A program made the position numbers and the translations under genes. From NCBI RefSeq assembly GCF_000003815.2, contig NC_049985.1:20200921-20264920 (forward strand): a stretch of 64,000 bases of DNA. Direction: 5' to 3'. Shown in pieces: positions 24,318 to 63,656 of this stretch. Origin of the DNA: Branchiostoma floridae (Eukaryota > Chordata > Leptocardii > Amphioxiformes > Branchiostomatidae). A model generated the notes under the pieces. The model saw only the letters and a program-made list of their open reading frames with translations, ran no database searches and was not told the origin of the DNA. Each line of letters begins with the position of its first letter. Position 1 is the first letter of the stretch.

Positions 24318-24790
24318 GTTATACAATGTATAACAAGAAAAGGGAGAAATATCGTTAGACATCAATTATGCAAATTGTTACCTAATTTACACAATTAATA
24401 AGAAATTATTATTATACGTGTTAAATGACTAAAATTCCGATGAATTCTTGCGACATTTGACAGCAAAATGTACTTTAAGTTGAACATGCGAACGTCATGC
24501 AAATTATAGTCTACTTTGAACACATTGTTATTTAGGTAGAGGAGATGATCAACTGATGTCTTTTATGTAAATGAGGACCTCATTTGTATAATCAATGAGA
24601 AACATTTATAATAGGTCACTCGTCACAAGAGACCGCTTTTCTTGTTAACAGCAATGCTGTACATACAAACATCCATCGCGTAAAACAATCTTCATACATA
24701 CAGCCAGGCGAAAGGATAGAACACAAATACAACACACCTACAACAACAATCATTAATACTTAAAAACAATAAAACCGTCGCCATGGAAAT
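24318..24790. repeat. Long dispersed repeat, left inverted partner
   Basis: About 470 bp, with pieces such as GTGTTAAATGAC, ATGAGGACCTCATTTG and AACACAAATACAACACACCT, are present in inverted orientation at 30693-31168. The two copies flank the VEGF coding region. Confidence 0.75.
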
Positions 24791-24814
24791 AATTTTTATT
24801 GCCACACTTATTCC

Positions 24815-24903
24815 TAGTCTGTGTAACGCAAACTCCGCTATCCGGAGCTTGTAGACTCCTCCCCGCGTACGACGGGCCTGAGAAGCGCGATTAAATCAGG
24901 CTA
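24815..24903. mobile_element. 89-bp MITE with 9-bp target-site duplication (second copy type)
   Basis: The element starts TAGTCTGTG and ends AATCAGGCTA. It is flanked by the perfect 9-bp repeat ACTTATTCC (24806-24814, 24904-24912). Length and TSD size equal those of 13315-13403, while the interior differs. Confidence 0.65.
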
Positions 24904-25118
24904 ACTTATTCCTGATGTTTCCTCTTTTTCCTCTGTGTGAGACCCCTTCCAAATTTCGCGCGGCCAGCTTTTTTCAAAAGTGTTGACTTTAGCGGGACTC
25001 CTGTGCGTAAATCATTATAACATTCGCTATACGTTGTATCATGAAGTGAGTGTGTATCAATAATGTTATCATTATCAGGCGATATCTACTAATTTCTTTG
25101 CTTATATTCTGTTTCCAG

Positions 25119-28100
25119 TTCCGTGACAACGCCCAGTTTAGAAGTGATAAGACGCACCATGTCTATCTTCACCTCCTTCGTCTTGCTCAGCAGTCTGGTA
25201 GCGCTTGGTGCAACTCAAGTAAGATGATACTAATGCGTGTGGGAATGTTTGTTTCGAAAACTCAAAATGACAATGTAACTTGAATTGAATTTGTTTATCG
25301 GGTATGTTCGCAGTAGATCATTCACAATCAAGTATGTTGAGTTGATAAAAAGATAATATTTGTGTTATACTATCAATGACGTTTGAGCCCTCAACCTAAT
25401 GAGGTTTGGCACTAAGAAGATAAGGAACTAGAGCCAGAACTATAGAAAGACATGCCCGTTTATGTTGGTACCCCGCTGCTGTGTCAGTTCCCATACTATC
25501 GCAGCAAAATCATCAGAACGTTGTATCTTTTTTAACGCAAAATCATAAAATCCTTATCTCACAGAGGGCGCCTTCCCCTGAGGAGAGTCTCCTAACGTCA
25601 GAAATTCCAGTCGAAATCCAAAGGCTGTTGCGAAATGTCACCAGCTACGAGGAGTTGAAGGCTACCTTCAACCTGGACATCTTTACCGCCGAGGATGACC
25701 GCTTCTCGTTGACCGGACCTCCGCCGTGCATTCCCCGGGAGATGCCGGTCCCAGTGCCGCTGGACGCCGAGCCTAACGTGGTCCTTTGGCCGTCCTGTGT
25801 CTCGGTGGCACGGTGTGGGGGGTGCTGTAACAGCGACTTGTATGAATGCCAAGCCTCCAGGTCAAGTTCCCAAGTGTTTTCGGTAAGCACCGCTGGACAA
25901 CTTCTGCACTGTTAAGCCCCGTTTACAATTCATACGGACGGCGGCCGAATTTGTAGATCGGTCAGAGCTCGCCGAAAATCAACATCGCCCGAGCATCGGC
26001 TTTACTTTTTATCAAATAATCTGCACCGTCACAAATTGGACGGGGCTCGGTGTTTCCCTCCGGAAAGTTTAAGTCATTGTCTTTCCTGCTTTTTTGGTGC
26101 ACAACTGACATCACACGGAGGTTTAAATCCCAACGGACGAGCTGTCAAAAGTCGCCCGAAGCCCGCGTAATCGCCCAAACGCCGGTCATACTCCGGCCGA
26201 AAATGCCCAGTTGGAGCTCGCTGACAAGTCGGCCGAGCTGAATTCTTGATTTGTAAACGGGGCTTTATCACAACGTTTACCGACTTTCTATTTCAGTGAT
26301 GCAGACGGGTGCTGGTCGCCATGTTGGTGTCCTCGATTTGCATTTCACTGGACTGTACCTCAAGAACACATAGTATATTTTTGCTTTACTGACGATTATC
26401 TAAGTATTCGGCTGTTTTTTCTTGTGTTGAGGGGTCAAAAGATCTCTAGATGATAGAAAAACCATTCACTGCATAAAACCCCGTCCAAGCCATGACAACC
26501 TCGAAAGGCTACCGTATATAACATAGTAGCCCTCAACAGTCGTCACGACTGTACCAGCCGCGTCCCTTTCCATCCCAGTGAAGTCACGTGCGCGCTCTAC
26601 TGTCTGGTGGCTACAATCTGAGAATATGATATCTAATTTGGTTTGGTGTACCCGGCAGTACCAGATAAGGTGCATGCATGTACTTTTAGACTGCATTGTT
26701 GCATCCCCACGAAGGCTATCACTAGAATACTTCTTACACCTCTCTTAAATCCAACAGGTCTTGAAGTTGTTCTACTCGCCCGGAAACCCGTCTTCACAGC
26801 CTTTCAACAACGCGTTCGACCAAGTCCAAGTTGAACGTCACGACCAGTGCGCATGCGTCTGCAAGAACAAACACCTTTGCGACCTGAGAACCCACTTTTT
26901 CGATGACAACACTTGCGACTGTGTATGCCGTCATCGTGGGGGGTGGGTAGAACTAGTGCTACACTTTCATCCAAAATATCTAAACTTACTGACAATGCAG
27001 GTGGAATGTCAGCCACCTCCACTTTTGTGTCAGAAATACTTTCTGATTTCCGCTAACATAGCCATGACATTTTAGCCATGTTGATTTGATTATTAGACCC
27101 CCAAATTGGCCCCAATGCTGATGCGAGCGTGCCAAACAAATTAAAGTTTGGCCCCAAAACAATCAGGAAGGTTCAACAAATGACACAGCGTATTGTAACG
27201 TTATGCCAAGGACGCTATATCTGATATAACGTCCTTGGTTATATGCCGAACAATAGATTTGTTCTTTTACTTTCTTTCACATCTTCTTTGACGTTGGAAA
27301 TTACATTGTCATTCTATGACGTTAGTGTGTTTTTCTATATTATTTTCTATTTACGGCATATATTTGCTCATTTTACAGCTGCTTTGTACGATTTACAGTA
27401 TGGTCAAAAACCTTGTTTATTAGAAAGGGTGCACGGGTGGATATCATCCATATAATCAAATCAACATGGCCTTTCATACTGTTATTGGTAACCTAACGTT
27501 ATACCTTTACCTTCATCTAGTTCATAATCTATACACGTTAGTGTTTATTGTATATAATGTTACCCTTCAAAACATTTACAACTCGATGACATAATTATTT
27601 ATAAGAGCTGCACATCCACACGTACCGGTAACTGTTATGTTTAGTGTCAACGACTGTCTCTGGCAAAGGCTCCCATTCCACTGGACGGCGATCGCTCTGA
27701 GACATAAAATTGGATTTGTGCAACCGTGGATTTCATAATTAAGGCCATGTTGATTTGATTATATGGATGACATCCTCTGGGAACTCCAAAACTGATGCGA
27801 GCGAGCGAATAAAAAAAAAAGTTTGGCCGAAAAAAAAAGTTGCCTCCAGTATGAAATCAAAGTGGCCAGGATGGTTGAACATAGGACTTAGAGTACACAC
27901 ATATTATGGTATACCAACTGTTAGGTGTAGGGACCAGTACATCATACGGGTGCAAGCTCTAGACATTTTTCTTCTTCTTGAATTTTCTGTACTGGTCTGG
28001 TACCTCCCCGTACCAGCAGTAGATTTTTTTCTTTCCGTCCTTTCACATTTTATTCTTTGACTTTTGACTTATTTTGGCATTCTATGGCATTAGACTATGA

Positions 28101-30156
28101 TTAGTTATATACTTATCTGTTTTCTGATCCTTTTTTTCAATCTACGGAATATTTGTGCTCATTTTACAGCTGCCTTGCAAAATTTATTGTGTGGTCAACA
28201 ACTTTTTTTTTTTTTGAAACGGCCGAAAATTGGTGCGAGCGCGGATGTCATCCATATAATCAAATCAACATGGCCTAACGTATAAAAATATCATGCAAAT
28301 TGTAAAAGTATCAGTGAAATGACTGTAACAAAGCGTTGATAGATTCGGTTTTTTTTTTACATAGATTTCTTAAATCTATGAAATTCCATTAATGCTGTGT
28401 CAACGATCGCTCTGTCGACATCGCAGCGAGGTCACAGTGCGGTCGCCGCCTACTCTCCAAGAAGAGTTTCAGCTGCCGTTTTTTAAGCGTCTTTGTAATA
28501 ATCGGGCTTTGTATTTTGTACCGTTTCTNNNNNNNNNNNNNNNNNNNNNNNNNNNNNNNNNNNNNNNNNNNNNNNNNNNNNNNNNNNNNNNNNNNNNNNN
28601 NNNNNNNNNNNNNNNNNNNNNNNNNNNNAATAGAATTATATAAAAGCCATGAAAATTCACAAAAGGTCAAAATAAGATTCATGGGCATGATTTCTGCATT
28701 TTTCTACGTATACATCTTAATTTTTCGTTTCTTAAACATCCCGGCCAGTCCCCAGGTTTGGAAATGTGACCAAAGCCTAAGGGTAAATAGCTGTTCTGCA
28801 TTACAAATCCTCTGGTAGTAAACTACCATGGCAAATTATTCTATTAATACCCCCTTAGGCCATGTTGATTTGATTATTGGATGACATCCGCGCTCGCACC
28901 AATTTTCGGCCATTTCCAAAAAAAAAAAAGTTTTCGACCACACAATAAATTGTGCAAAGCAGCTGTAAAATGAGCACAAATATTCCGCAGATTGAAAAAA
29001 AAAGTATCAGAAAACAACATAACTAATGCCATAGAATGCCAAAATGAATCTAAAGTCAAAGAATAAGATGTGAAAGGACAGAAAGAAAAACATCTATTAT
29101 TGGTTGGGGGAGGTACCAGTACAGAAAATTCAGGTCCAGAGGATCATTTCCAGGAACGGACATGAACCTGGACCTGATTGTCTGTGGAAACTTGAGAACT
29201 GGCAATACTCAAAACAATGGTAATTGGTAAATTTTGCTACAAAGGAATCTGTTTGGTGGATTATTGGACTCCCATTGCATTTTAAAATCCCATTTCCATG
29301 TAATAAAGGCTAACTGTCTCTGTACCTTTGACTGTAGAAACTTGGTGCAATTGACCTTAAACTCTACTTGACTTCGCTCTTGTTGTCTTCTTGGCCCCCC
29401 GGTTAGACCCCAAATGGCTGCCGACATAGTGTGTCCAGTTTGTAATTGGCGAAACCTGTTCCTCTGTTGTTTTTTTCAGGGTTTTTTTTCGGATTGGTCC
29501 AAGAAGAAAAAATGTTTTGCACCCGTATGATGTACTGGTCCCTACACCTAACTATTGGTATACCATACTATGTGTGTTTAGTCCTATGTTCAACCTTTCT
29601 GGCCACTTTGATTTCATACTGAAGGCAACTTTTTTTTTTGGTCAAACTTTTTTTTTTATTCGCTCGCTCGCATCAGTTTTGGAGTTCCCGGATCATCCAT
29701 ATAATCAAATCAACATGGCCTTACCACTAGGACGGCGCTCTCGTCGCGCTACCTCTGCGACATAGAATTTGACAGATGGATAAACGAATTCTTTTACACT
29801 TTGTGTGTTTTGTTGTCCTCTCAATCACACTTTCACATGCTGTATGATATACCCAGTATGAAATCAAAGTTTACACATATCCTATTTAGGTCGCAGTGAG
29901 AGCGCAGCGTGATCGCTGTCTAGTAGAAAGGGGGCCTAACCAGCGTAGTCAGTCGTCTGGTAGAGACTACATGCCTGTTTACAGTTCTGAATAATATGTA
30001 CATGTTGTTGACGTTTTGTTCTGCAGGTGCGTACTTGGTGCAGTGTCAGACGACTCCTGCAGCCGCCAGTGCCCCTCTGGGTGGAAGCTTGACGAAGACG
30101 CCTGTCAGTGTCGACTGGACGGAAGAGCACTCTTCGGTAGTTTGGGACGCCGGTGA
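25119..30156 (+). CDS. PDGF/VEGF-family secreted growth factor
   Basis: Four coding exons (25119-25218 with ATG at 25159; 25565-25882; 26758-26942; 30027-30156, stop TGA) join in phases 0, 0, 2 and encode 230 residues. Residues 1-20 (MSIFTSFVLLSSLVALGATQ) form a signal peptide. Exon 3 (second coding part) holds the cystine knot: PPCIPRE, then PSCVSVARCGGCC, an exact match to the PDGF family signature P-x-C-V-x3-R-C-x-G-C-C, then LYEC. The next exon supplies the HxxCxC end of the knot (HDQCACVC) and a further Cys-rich stretch (CDLRTHFFDDNTCDCVC). The last exon adds CSRQCPSGWKLDEDACQC, resembling the Cys-rich C-terminal propeptide of VEGF-C/D-type proteins. It presumably acts as a dimeric ligand of a VEGFR/PDGFR-type receptor kinase. 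The last exon also contains a possible donor (GCCG|GTGAGC at 30152), so a longer isoform cannot be excluded. The donor at 26942 was chosen because it keeps the Cys-rich frame. Confidence 0.85.
25915..26264. mobile_element. Harbinger-like MITE, 3-bp TTA duplication
   Basis: Inverted ends AGCCCCGTTTACAA (left) and TTGTAAACGGGGCT (right) are perfect over 14 bp. TTA flanks both sides (25912-25914, 26265-26267). It is 350 bp long, GC-rich and non-coding, in the VEGF intron between the second and third coding exons. Confidence 0.7.
27075..27471. mobile_element. Harbinger-like element A
   Basis: The ends are GCCATGTTGATTTGATTA and TAATCAAATCAACATGGCC. The flanks are TTA (left) and TTT (right), one mutation from a 3-bp duplication. 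397 bp, non-coding. Confidence 0.7.
27743..28275. mobile_element. Harbinger-like element B
   Basis: The ends are GGCCATGTTGATTTGATTAT and its complement, flanked by a perfect TAA duplication (27740-27742, 28276-28278). 533 bp. The first 230 bp are nearly identical, inverted, to the last 210 bp of element C. Confidence 0.75.
28529..28628. other. Assembly gap (exactly 100 N)
   Basis: Scaffold placeholder within the last VEGF intron, between Harbinger-like elements B and C. Confidence 0.99.
28858..29720. mobile_element. Harbinger-like element C
   Basis: The ends are GGCCATGTTGATTTGATTAT and its complement, flanked by a perfect TTA duplication (28855-28857, 29721-29723). 863 bp. The left end matches the right end of element B inverted, and the right end matches the left end of B inverted. 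An intact transposase is not visible. Confidence 0.75.
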
Positions 30157-30285
30157 GCGGGAACAGTATCAGCCCATGTTTGTGTCAGAGTGACTAAGCC
30201 TCAGCATTCGTTGTGAAAAAGATTAGCTTTGACCTTGTAAAGGCGTGCAGACACGCATCGTATTTATCTCAGGTGAATGCATGTG

Positions 30286-30505
30286 TGTGTGTGGGGGGGG
30301 GGGGGTATGTGTATGTGTGTGTGCGTGTGCGTTGTCGCGCGGGCTTGTGTGTGTGCACTATTGTGTGTGTGTGTCATTTTGCGTATGTGCGGGCGCGTGC
30401 GTGTGTGTTTTCGTGCCGTTGTTTTCTGTGTGCGTATCTATGTGTGTGTGTGTGTGTTTGTGTGTGCGTGCGTGTGTGTGCGTGAGTGTGTGTGTGTGTG
30501 TTGGC
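30286..30505. repeat. TG/TGCG microsatellite
   Basis: About 220 bp of (TG)n with interspersed GCG, and a G10 run at 30294-30304. It creates long Cys/Val open frames in several phases that are not genes. Confidence 0.9.
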
Positions 30506-30692
30506 GGATGTACATGCAACAGTTATATATGTCTCCGCCTGCCGCAAGATTTTCTTTAATTTACCAACGAGAAGTTTGTGGACGACCTTTATCGTCCAGA
30601 GAGTAAAGACGGTCGTTACAAATGTTACAACTAAGCGGGGGTACAAACCTATAGAACCGTTTCAAAGGTCCAATTCTAATAAGTGATGGCAA

Positions 30693-31168
30693 TAAAAATA
30701 TTGTCATTGCGACGTTTTATTGTTTTCAAGTATTAATGATTGTTGTTGTAGGTGTGTTGTATTTGTGTTCTATCATTTCGCCTTGCTGTATGTATGAAGA
30801 TTATTTTAAGCAATGGATGTTTGTACGGCATTGCTGTTAACACGAAAGGCGATCTCTTGTGACTAGTAACCTATTATAAATGTTTCTCATTGATTATACA
30901 AATGAGGTCCTCATTTGCATAAAAGATATCACTTGATCTGCTCTACCTAAATAACAAGGGTTCAAAGTATGAAAGTCTTAGCAAAGGAAGGTATTGTAGC
31001 ATTGTCTCATAAATTATGTAAATAAGACCGTCTGGGTGTTCAGCTTAACGTACATGTTGCTGACAAATGTCGCAACAACGGAATTTTCGTCATTTAACAC
31101 TATAACGATAATTTCTCATTGATGATGTAAATTTGGTAACAAACTATCTATCGATTTTTCTCTCTTCT
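30693..31168. repeat. Long dispersed repeat, right inverted partner
   Basis: Inverted copy of 24318-24790, including CTCATTGATTATACAAATGA and GTTAACACGAAAGGCGATCT. Divergence suggests two separate insertions of one family rather than a recent duplication. Confidence 0.75.
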
Positions 31169-31400
31169 TCTAGTTACATATGTCATGTTTCAGTGTCCGA
31201 GTAGTAATGAAATACTGTGGCTCAATAAACTGTGGTCATTGATTACGCAAATTTGCCTCAGGTTTGCATTTATAGCCCATATTCATGGAATGCATCTCCG
31301 GAGTTATCTACATAAAAAAAAACGATGATCCGTGAGCCCCTTCCCGAGTTATTCCCTTCCAATAGGATGGTGCAATTGCGCACGCGCGGACGAATTGCTG

Positions 31401-32290
31401 TACGAGGGTAAGTCAGAAAGTAATGCAAGTGGTTTCATAACAGACTCATTTTTTAATCAATTGAGTTTAAATTTGGCATAAAGGTAGAGATATATGTCCT
31501 CTTGAGATTGAACGTTTTAGATTTGGTCTTTATCATTTTATGAGCAACTGAGTTGATTTCAAGATGAACACGCCCTTGGTAGCTTGTCAGACTATCGATT
31601 CCTCTAAATCTGACCCACTGAAAATCACTGTAGGAGGTTGAAATTATATATGTATGCATATGGTTGCGTACCAGTTTTCATTTCTAAACTCGTAATGGTT
31701 CTTTATTTACAGCTGCTAGGATGCAGTAAGTTGCGTTATAGAGCGGTTGGATTTATACACGAATGCGTGAGTTGTTGGTTAAAAGACTACTTTTCCATTT
31801 ACCAAAAGAAACGAAACTTTACACAGTTATTAACTGTTTAAAGACTAAAAAGTGTGCTAAGTTTCATTTCTCTTTGTTAATGAAAAAGTAGGCTACAGAA
31901 AGTTTTAATCATAACACTGCAGATCTCATGACCCTGAAGACCGCGTATACCTCACTCTACACCAGCAACGAAAAAAGAAATACTGCTCGGATTTCAGTGT
32001 TGAAAATAAGCGTGTGGCTTATAGAGAAATGCAGCTTATTGCATGTGCTGGCTTAGTCTCCTACAATAAAAAAATTGGTTTAGGGAAATTCTTAATCGTA
32101 CGTTAATTGGACCCCACTTTTCATTTGACGAGATACCAAGGGTGTGGTCACCTTGAAAGCAGCTCAGTCACTCATAAAACAATGAGCAACAAATTTAGAT
32201 GTTTCAATCTCAAGAGGAGAGATGTCTTAACCTTTGTGCCAAATTTCAACTCATTCGATCAAAGAAAGACTCTGTTATGAAACCACTTGG
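31401..32290. mobile_element. Mariner-like non-autonomous element, second copy
   Basis: The left end TACGAGGGTAAGTCAGAAAG is followed by TAATGCAAGTGGTTTCATAA. The right end carries the inverted counterpart TTATGAAACCACTTGG. The arms share about 150 bp with the element at 3122-3960, including CTCTTGAGATTGA. The outermost right end is lost or diverged. Confidence 0.6.
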
Positions 32291-32554
32291 GACTGTTTGC
32301 CAATCGGATATATCATTAACAGTAAGCCTCTTTCTGAGTTACATATGGCACATTTTTCAGCATTCCAACATGAAATATGAAATGCAGTGTACATGTGTTA
32401 CCTGTTTTGTTTATTTAGAACAATAGAAGTATTCCTTTCCGTAAGTTTTGTATACTTTTATTTTCTATTACTAATGAAAAACAGCGAATGCAATATGTAA
32501 CAAGATTGGCAATTCAGAAAAAAATTGCCATGGCGACGACTTTCATTGCTACTT

Positions 32555-32645
32555 AGGCCCACTGCTCATCCTTGGGCATAGGCCACGAAGTAGTTCTCTC
32601 CATCTTCGGCGGTCCTGGGCCATTGCTGCCAGCTTTTCCCATGCT
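32555..32645 (-). mobile_element. RTE-type LINE C-terminus fragment
   Basis: Read on the minus strand it gives EKLAAMAQDRRRWRELLRGL then CP and a stop, the common end of RTE-class reverse transcriptase proteins. Only about 90 bp remain. Confidence 0.6.
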
Positions 32646-33164
32646 AAATTATTCTTATTGTTAATTATGTTGTAATTAGTACCTTATTATGTTTACCTTC
32701 ACCTATGCTTCCTATAACGTGAGTATGAAGCTCTTGCATATACAATAATTATGTATTCTCAACATAACGTGGATGTAATACAGTTGTAATCTCAAACAAG
32801 CATGCAACACCTCCCACCCCCTGATTTTCATGCTTGTTCAATGTACCTCCCATCTCCTTCCCTATTGCCCGTGTATAAGGAATTTACCCCGACAAACTGC
32901 AAGACATACATGTTTTGTATGTACCTCAAGAGAAGAAAAACAGTTGTGCTCCTATTTAACCTCTAATTTAAGTCAGAGTAGACCCCCACAGCATATCACA
33001 ACCTTGATACACAACACAAAACAACGCCAGTTGACCTGAGCTGCTCACTAACAAATACACAGAGCTACATGAAAAGAACTTGGGCAAAAGAAGAGCCCTT
33101 GGCTTTATACAAGCGTACGTCACAACTCCTGCATTACAGACCTAGTTTCAGCCTGCATTCTTGA

Positions 33165-33305
33165 CATAGAATCAGCAGCCTGCATTTCCGGCCTACTTTC
33201 AGCCTGCATTCCTGACCTACTTTAAGCCTGCATTCATGACATCATTCATGACATAGAATCAGCCTGCATGATATAGAATCAGCCTGCATTCATGACCTAG
33301 TCTTT
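33165..33305. repeat. Minisatellite, CAGCCTGCATTC unit
   Basis: Imperfect tandem copies of a unit of about 25-30 bp containing TCAGCCTGCATTCATGAC and a variable ACATAGAA/CCTACTT segment. At least six copies of CAGCCTGCAT are visible. Confidence 0.75.
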
Positions 33306-35198
33306 GGATGTTGTCGGCTTCCCCATATCATGTGTACAAGATACAGTTGTATCCTGATTACCATTGGGTTGGGAGCGGTGGTTCTTTTACGTTAACGTTA
33401 CAGTATTTATTCCATAGGGGTACAGATTGCAAATGAACACTCTACACAAACCCGCTGTCCCTAGAATGTTTTAATGCAAGATTAAAAGAATTATATGATT
33501 GAATTATATCATATATAGGCTAGGATAATATCAATAGCTTGACGACCCACCACACATGACCTTGCATTTGTTGAATTTGTTTTACATTGGGCACAGAATA
33601 TTTTTCTCTGTGACTCTGAATATCATAACCATTTGCCATCATTCAAGATTATGACATTGACATGAAGTATTTTCTGTCAACCTGTAGTATATGACTTAAA
33701 GAAGTCACAGCTCATGGATGATAGGTATTTTGACTAAGCATGGAGTTGCGACTCTGGAAATTGGAAAAAAGAGGACATCGAAGGCGCTTACAGCTGGCAG
33801 CACAAATGAGCATGTCGTGATTCGGACCAAGAAAATAACCAACCATGCTCTCAGACCCAACCTTCCTCCCGATCCCAGCTTTCCAGGACATGACCCAAAT
33901 TCCATTTAACATACCTCGAGGATTCCACTCCAAACATGCCTGTGGACTAGCATGTCTGTGAAACATACCTGTACAATTCCTAGAATGTTTGCAGACTGAA
34001 CACAATAATATACCATTTGGCTCGCCCCTGAGGCCTCGCCAAAAATAGCGATCTCTTAGATACATGTATATTGAAACATCAACTTCTAAGGATAAGTTTC
34101 ATGTATACTTTGTGTAGTTTTGAGTAAAATTTACGCGAGGATTGACGAAAACGCACCCTACCGCTGCACATTGGTGCACCAAAATTCCAAACTGACGGTA
34201 CTCCTGTACAAGAAGGAAGCAAAATTAATATGCACATTGGTGCACCGGTGGGAGGGAACGCTTCGTAACATGCGAACATTTCAACTATTGTGTTTGAATA
34301 GATTGACAAAGGGCCACTGCATTTTCGCGACAATGTTGCCTTTCTAGTTTCTTTCTGTTTCTACTCCTTTATTGCACTGCTCGTAAATACAATCATACGT
34401 AGTACAAAGTGTCCTTCTTACACAAAATGCTCAATTGGCAATTAATGCTCGTAATTAAAAACTTAAAGTATACGGGTTGGCAAAGTCTGATACAACTGGC
34501 GCTTCTTCTGAGGCGGTGGGGTTTAGCCACCTACATGTATGGCGTACGGCTGCTTATTGACAAAATTTCGTACGGACCTCATGCGCACTTGGAAATGATA
34601 CGCAAGTGGGGACCCGACTTAAGAGATCACATGCGGTAAAGACTAATGGAGATCTAAATAAACAAACATTGCAGACCGCAGAGGTCACCATGTATCCGGT
34701 GTCCTATTTTTCTAAAACCAACTTTATTTGGAGCGGAATAACTTACAAGTACAACTGTCTCAAAACGGCGCGCGGTTCGCTACCGGGCAGTCAGTTAGAA
34801 ATTTTGAAGTTAGATTTAGATCACTTCGGATTGGTATGTTGACTTGAAACTCGGAAATCATAAACTGGGGACCATCGTTAACAAAATTCCGGTCATAAAC
34901 TTTAAGATTTACGGAGAGAGGAGCTGTCCCGGTTGGATAATTGCTAAATCGTCAAACCCGGTCCGTTCTATTCTGACTCAAAATTATGTCATGACTTCAC
35001 GGAATATCGGGGAAAATGCATCATGCCCTAAAAACCAGTGATAAACTTTTAGTACTTTAGTACTTTCAGAAACTAGAAGGTTTCTTGCGCAGGAGATTTC
35101 CTGTTGGTTTGAAATCTACAACAGGTCCAAAACAACTGGGGAATTTACGCGAAAGTCATCTGATTTGGGGTCGTATGACAGGAAAACGATACACAATC

Positions 35199-35309
35199 GG
35201 ATGAAGGAGAAATTCTTGGTACTCAACCAGTGGGTACTTACATAGCTTAGGTATGCAAGTACCCACTGGTTGTGTAACGTTAACGTTACAAAGAATTTCT
35301 CCTTCATCC
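35199..35309. repeat. Perfect-stem palindrome
   Basis: GGATGAAGGAGAAATTCTT at the left is mirrored by AAGAATTTCTCCTTCATCC at the right. Inner arms CAACCAGTGGGTACTT and AAGTACCCACTGGTTG form a second stem. It is probably a small MITE about 0.6 kb upstream of the ISWI start. Confidence 0.7.
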
Positions 35310-35933
35310 TAACATTATATTCTACCAACCTGATGAAACTATTTTCGGATACACAATCGGTTCAAAAATCGACATGAGCTATAGACTTGAAATGAAGAAG
35401 GTACGCAGTTGTATACTCCAGCGACAAGCTTTCTTGAGACGCCCGGAGTCATGGAACGGACTACTTTCTCTCGCGGAAGGAAAAGAAACTGCATAGAACT
35501 CTCGGCGTGGCGTGGCAACTAGCGGCTGTGCCCAGCGCCCGGCCGCGCAGCTCCCGCGCAGTGCATCCAGTCCTCGCGAGAAAACTACTTACTTCCGAGA
35601 AAACACGAGATCAACAAATCCTTTGGTGCATACTACTAACATTTTGCCAGGGGTACAAGATTAAAATAAAAAAAAAAAATAGCAGTTAATTCACGCATTA
35701 ATAATTATTACATGTAATTCTTCCTTATTCTACTATTGTTTGATAGACCATGACTTGTGTTGAAGTGTTAAGTTAGTAAATGATTGATTAGTTTTTGGAG
35801 GTACCATATGACATTCCCCATACAAGATAAGTGGAGCTGGCATACATTACCCAGCATACAAGGAAGCCGGGCACCCGGTGGTCAGTGTGAATTTGAGTTT
35901 CATCTAGTTGGAAATTTTGTCAAAACTTCGAAT

Positions 35934-63635
<27,702 letters not shown>

Positions 63636-63656
<21 letters not shown>

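Larger units (their letters stand above)
30157..35933. other. Intergenic region between the VEGF-like gene and the ISWI gene
   Basis: Apart from the repeats listed separately (30286-30505, 30693-31168, 31401-32290, 32555-32645, 33165-33305, 35199-35309) no exon could be supported. Bases 35440-35580, GC-richer with GAAAACGAGA-like purine runs, lie upstream of the ISWI start and could hold its promoter, but I see no TATA box or other decisive element. Confidence 0.4.

Noticed and set aside
30213-30646. Cys/Val-rich open frames on the plus strand and His/Thr-rich ones on the minus strand
   Set aside because: Translation of a (TG)n microsatellite.
33165-33305. CRISPR-like regularly repeated array
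   Set aside because: Units are contiguous and imperfect without unique spacers of constant size, and the genome is eukaryotic; it is a minisatellite.
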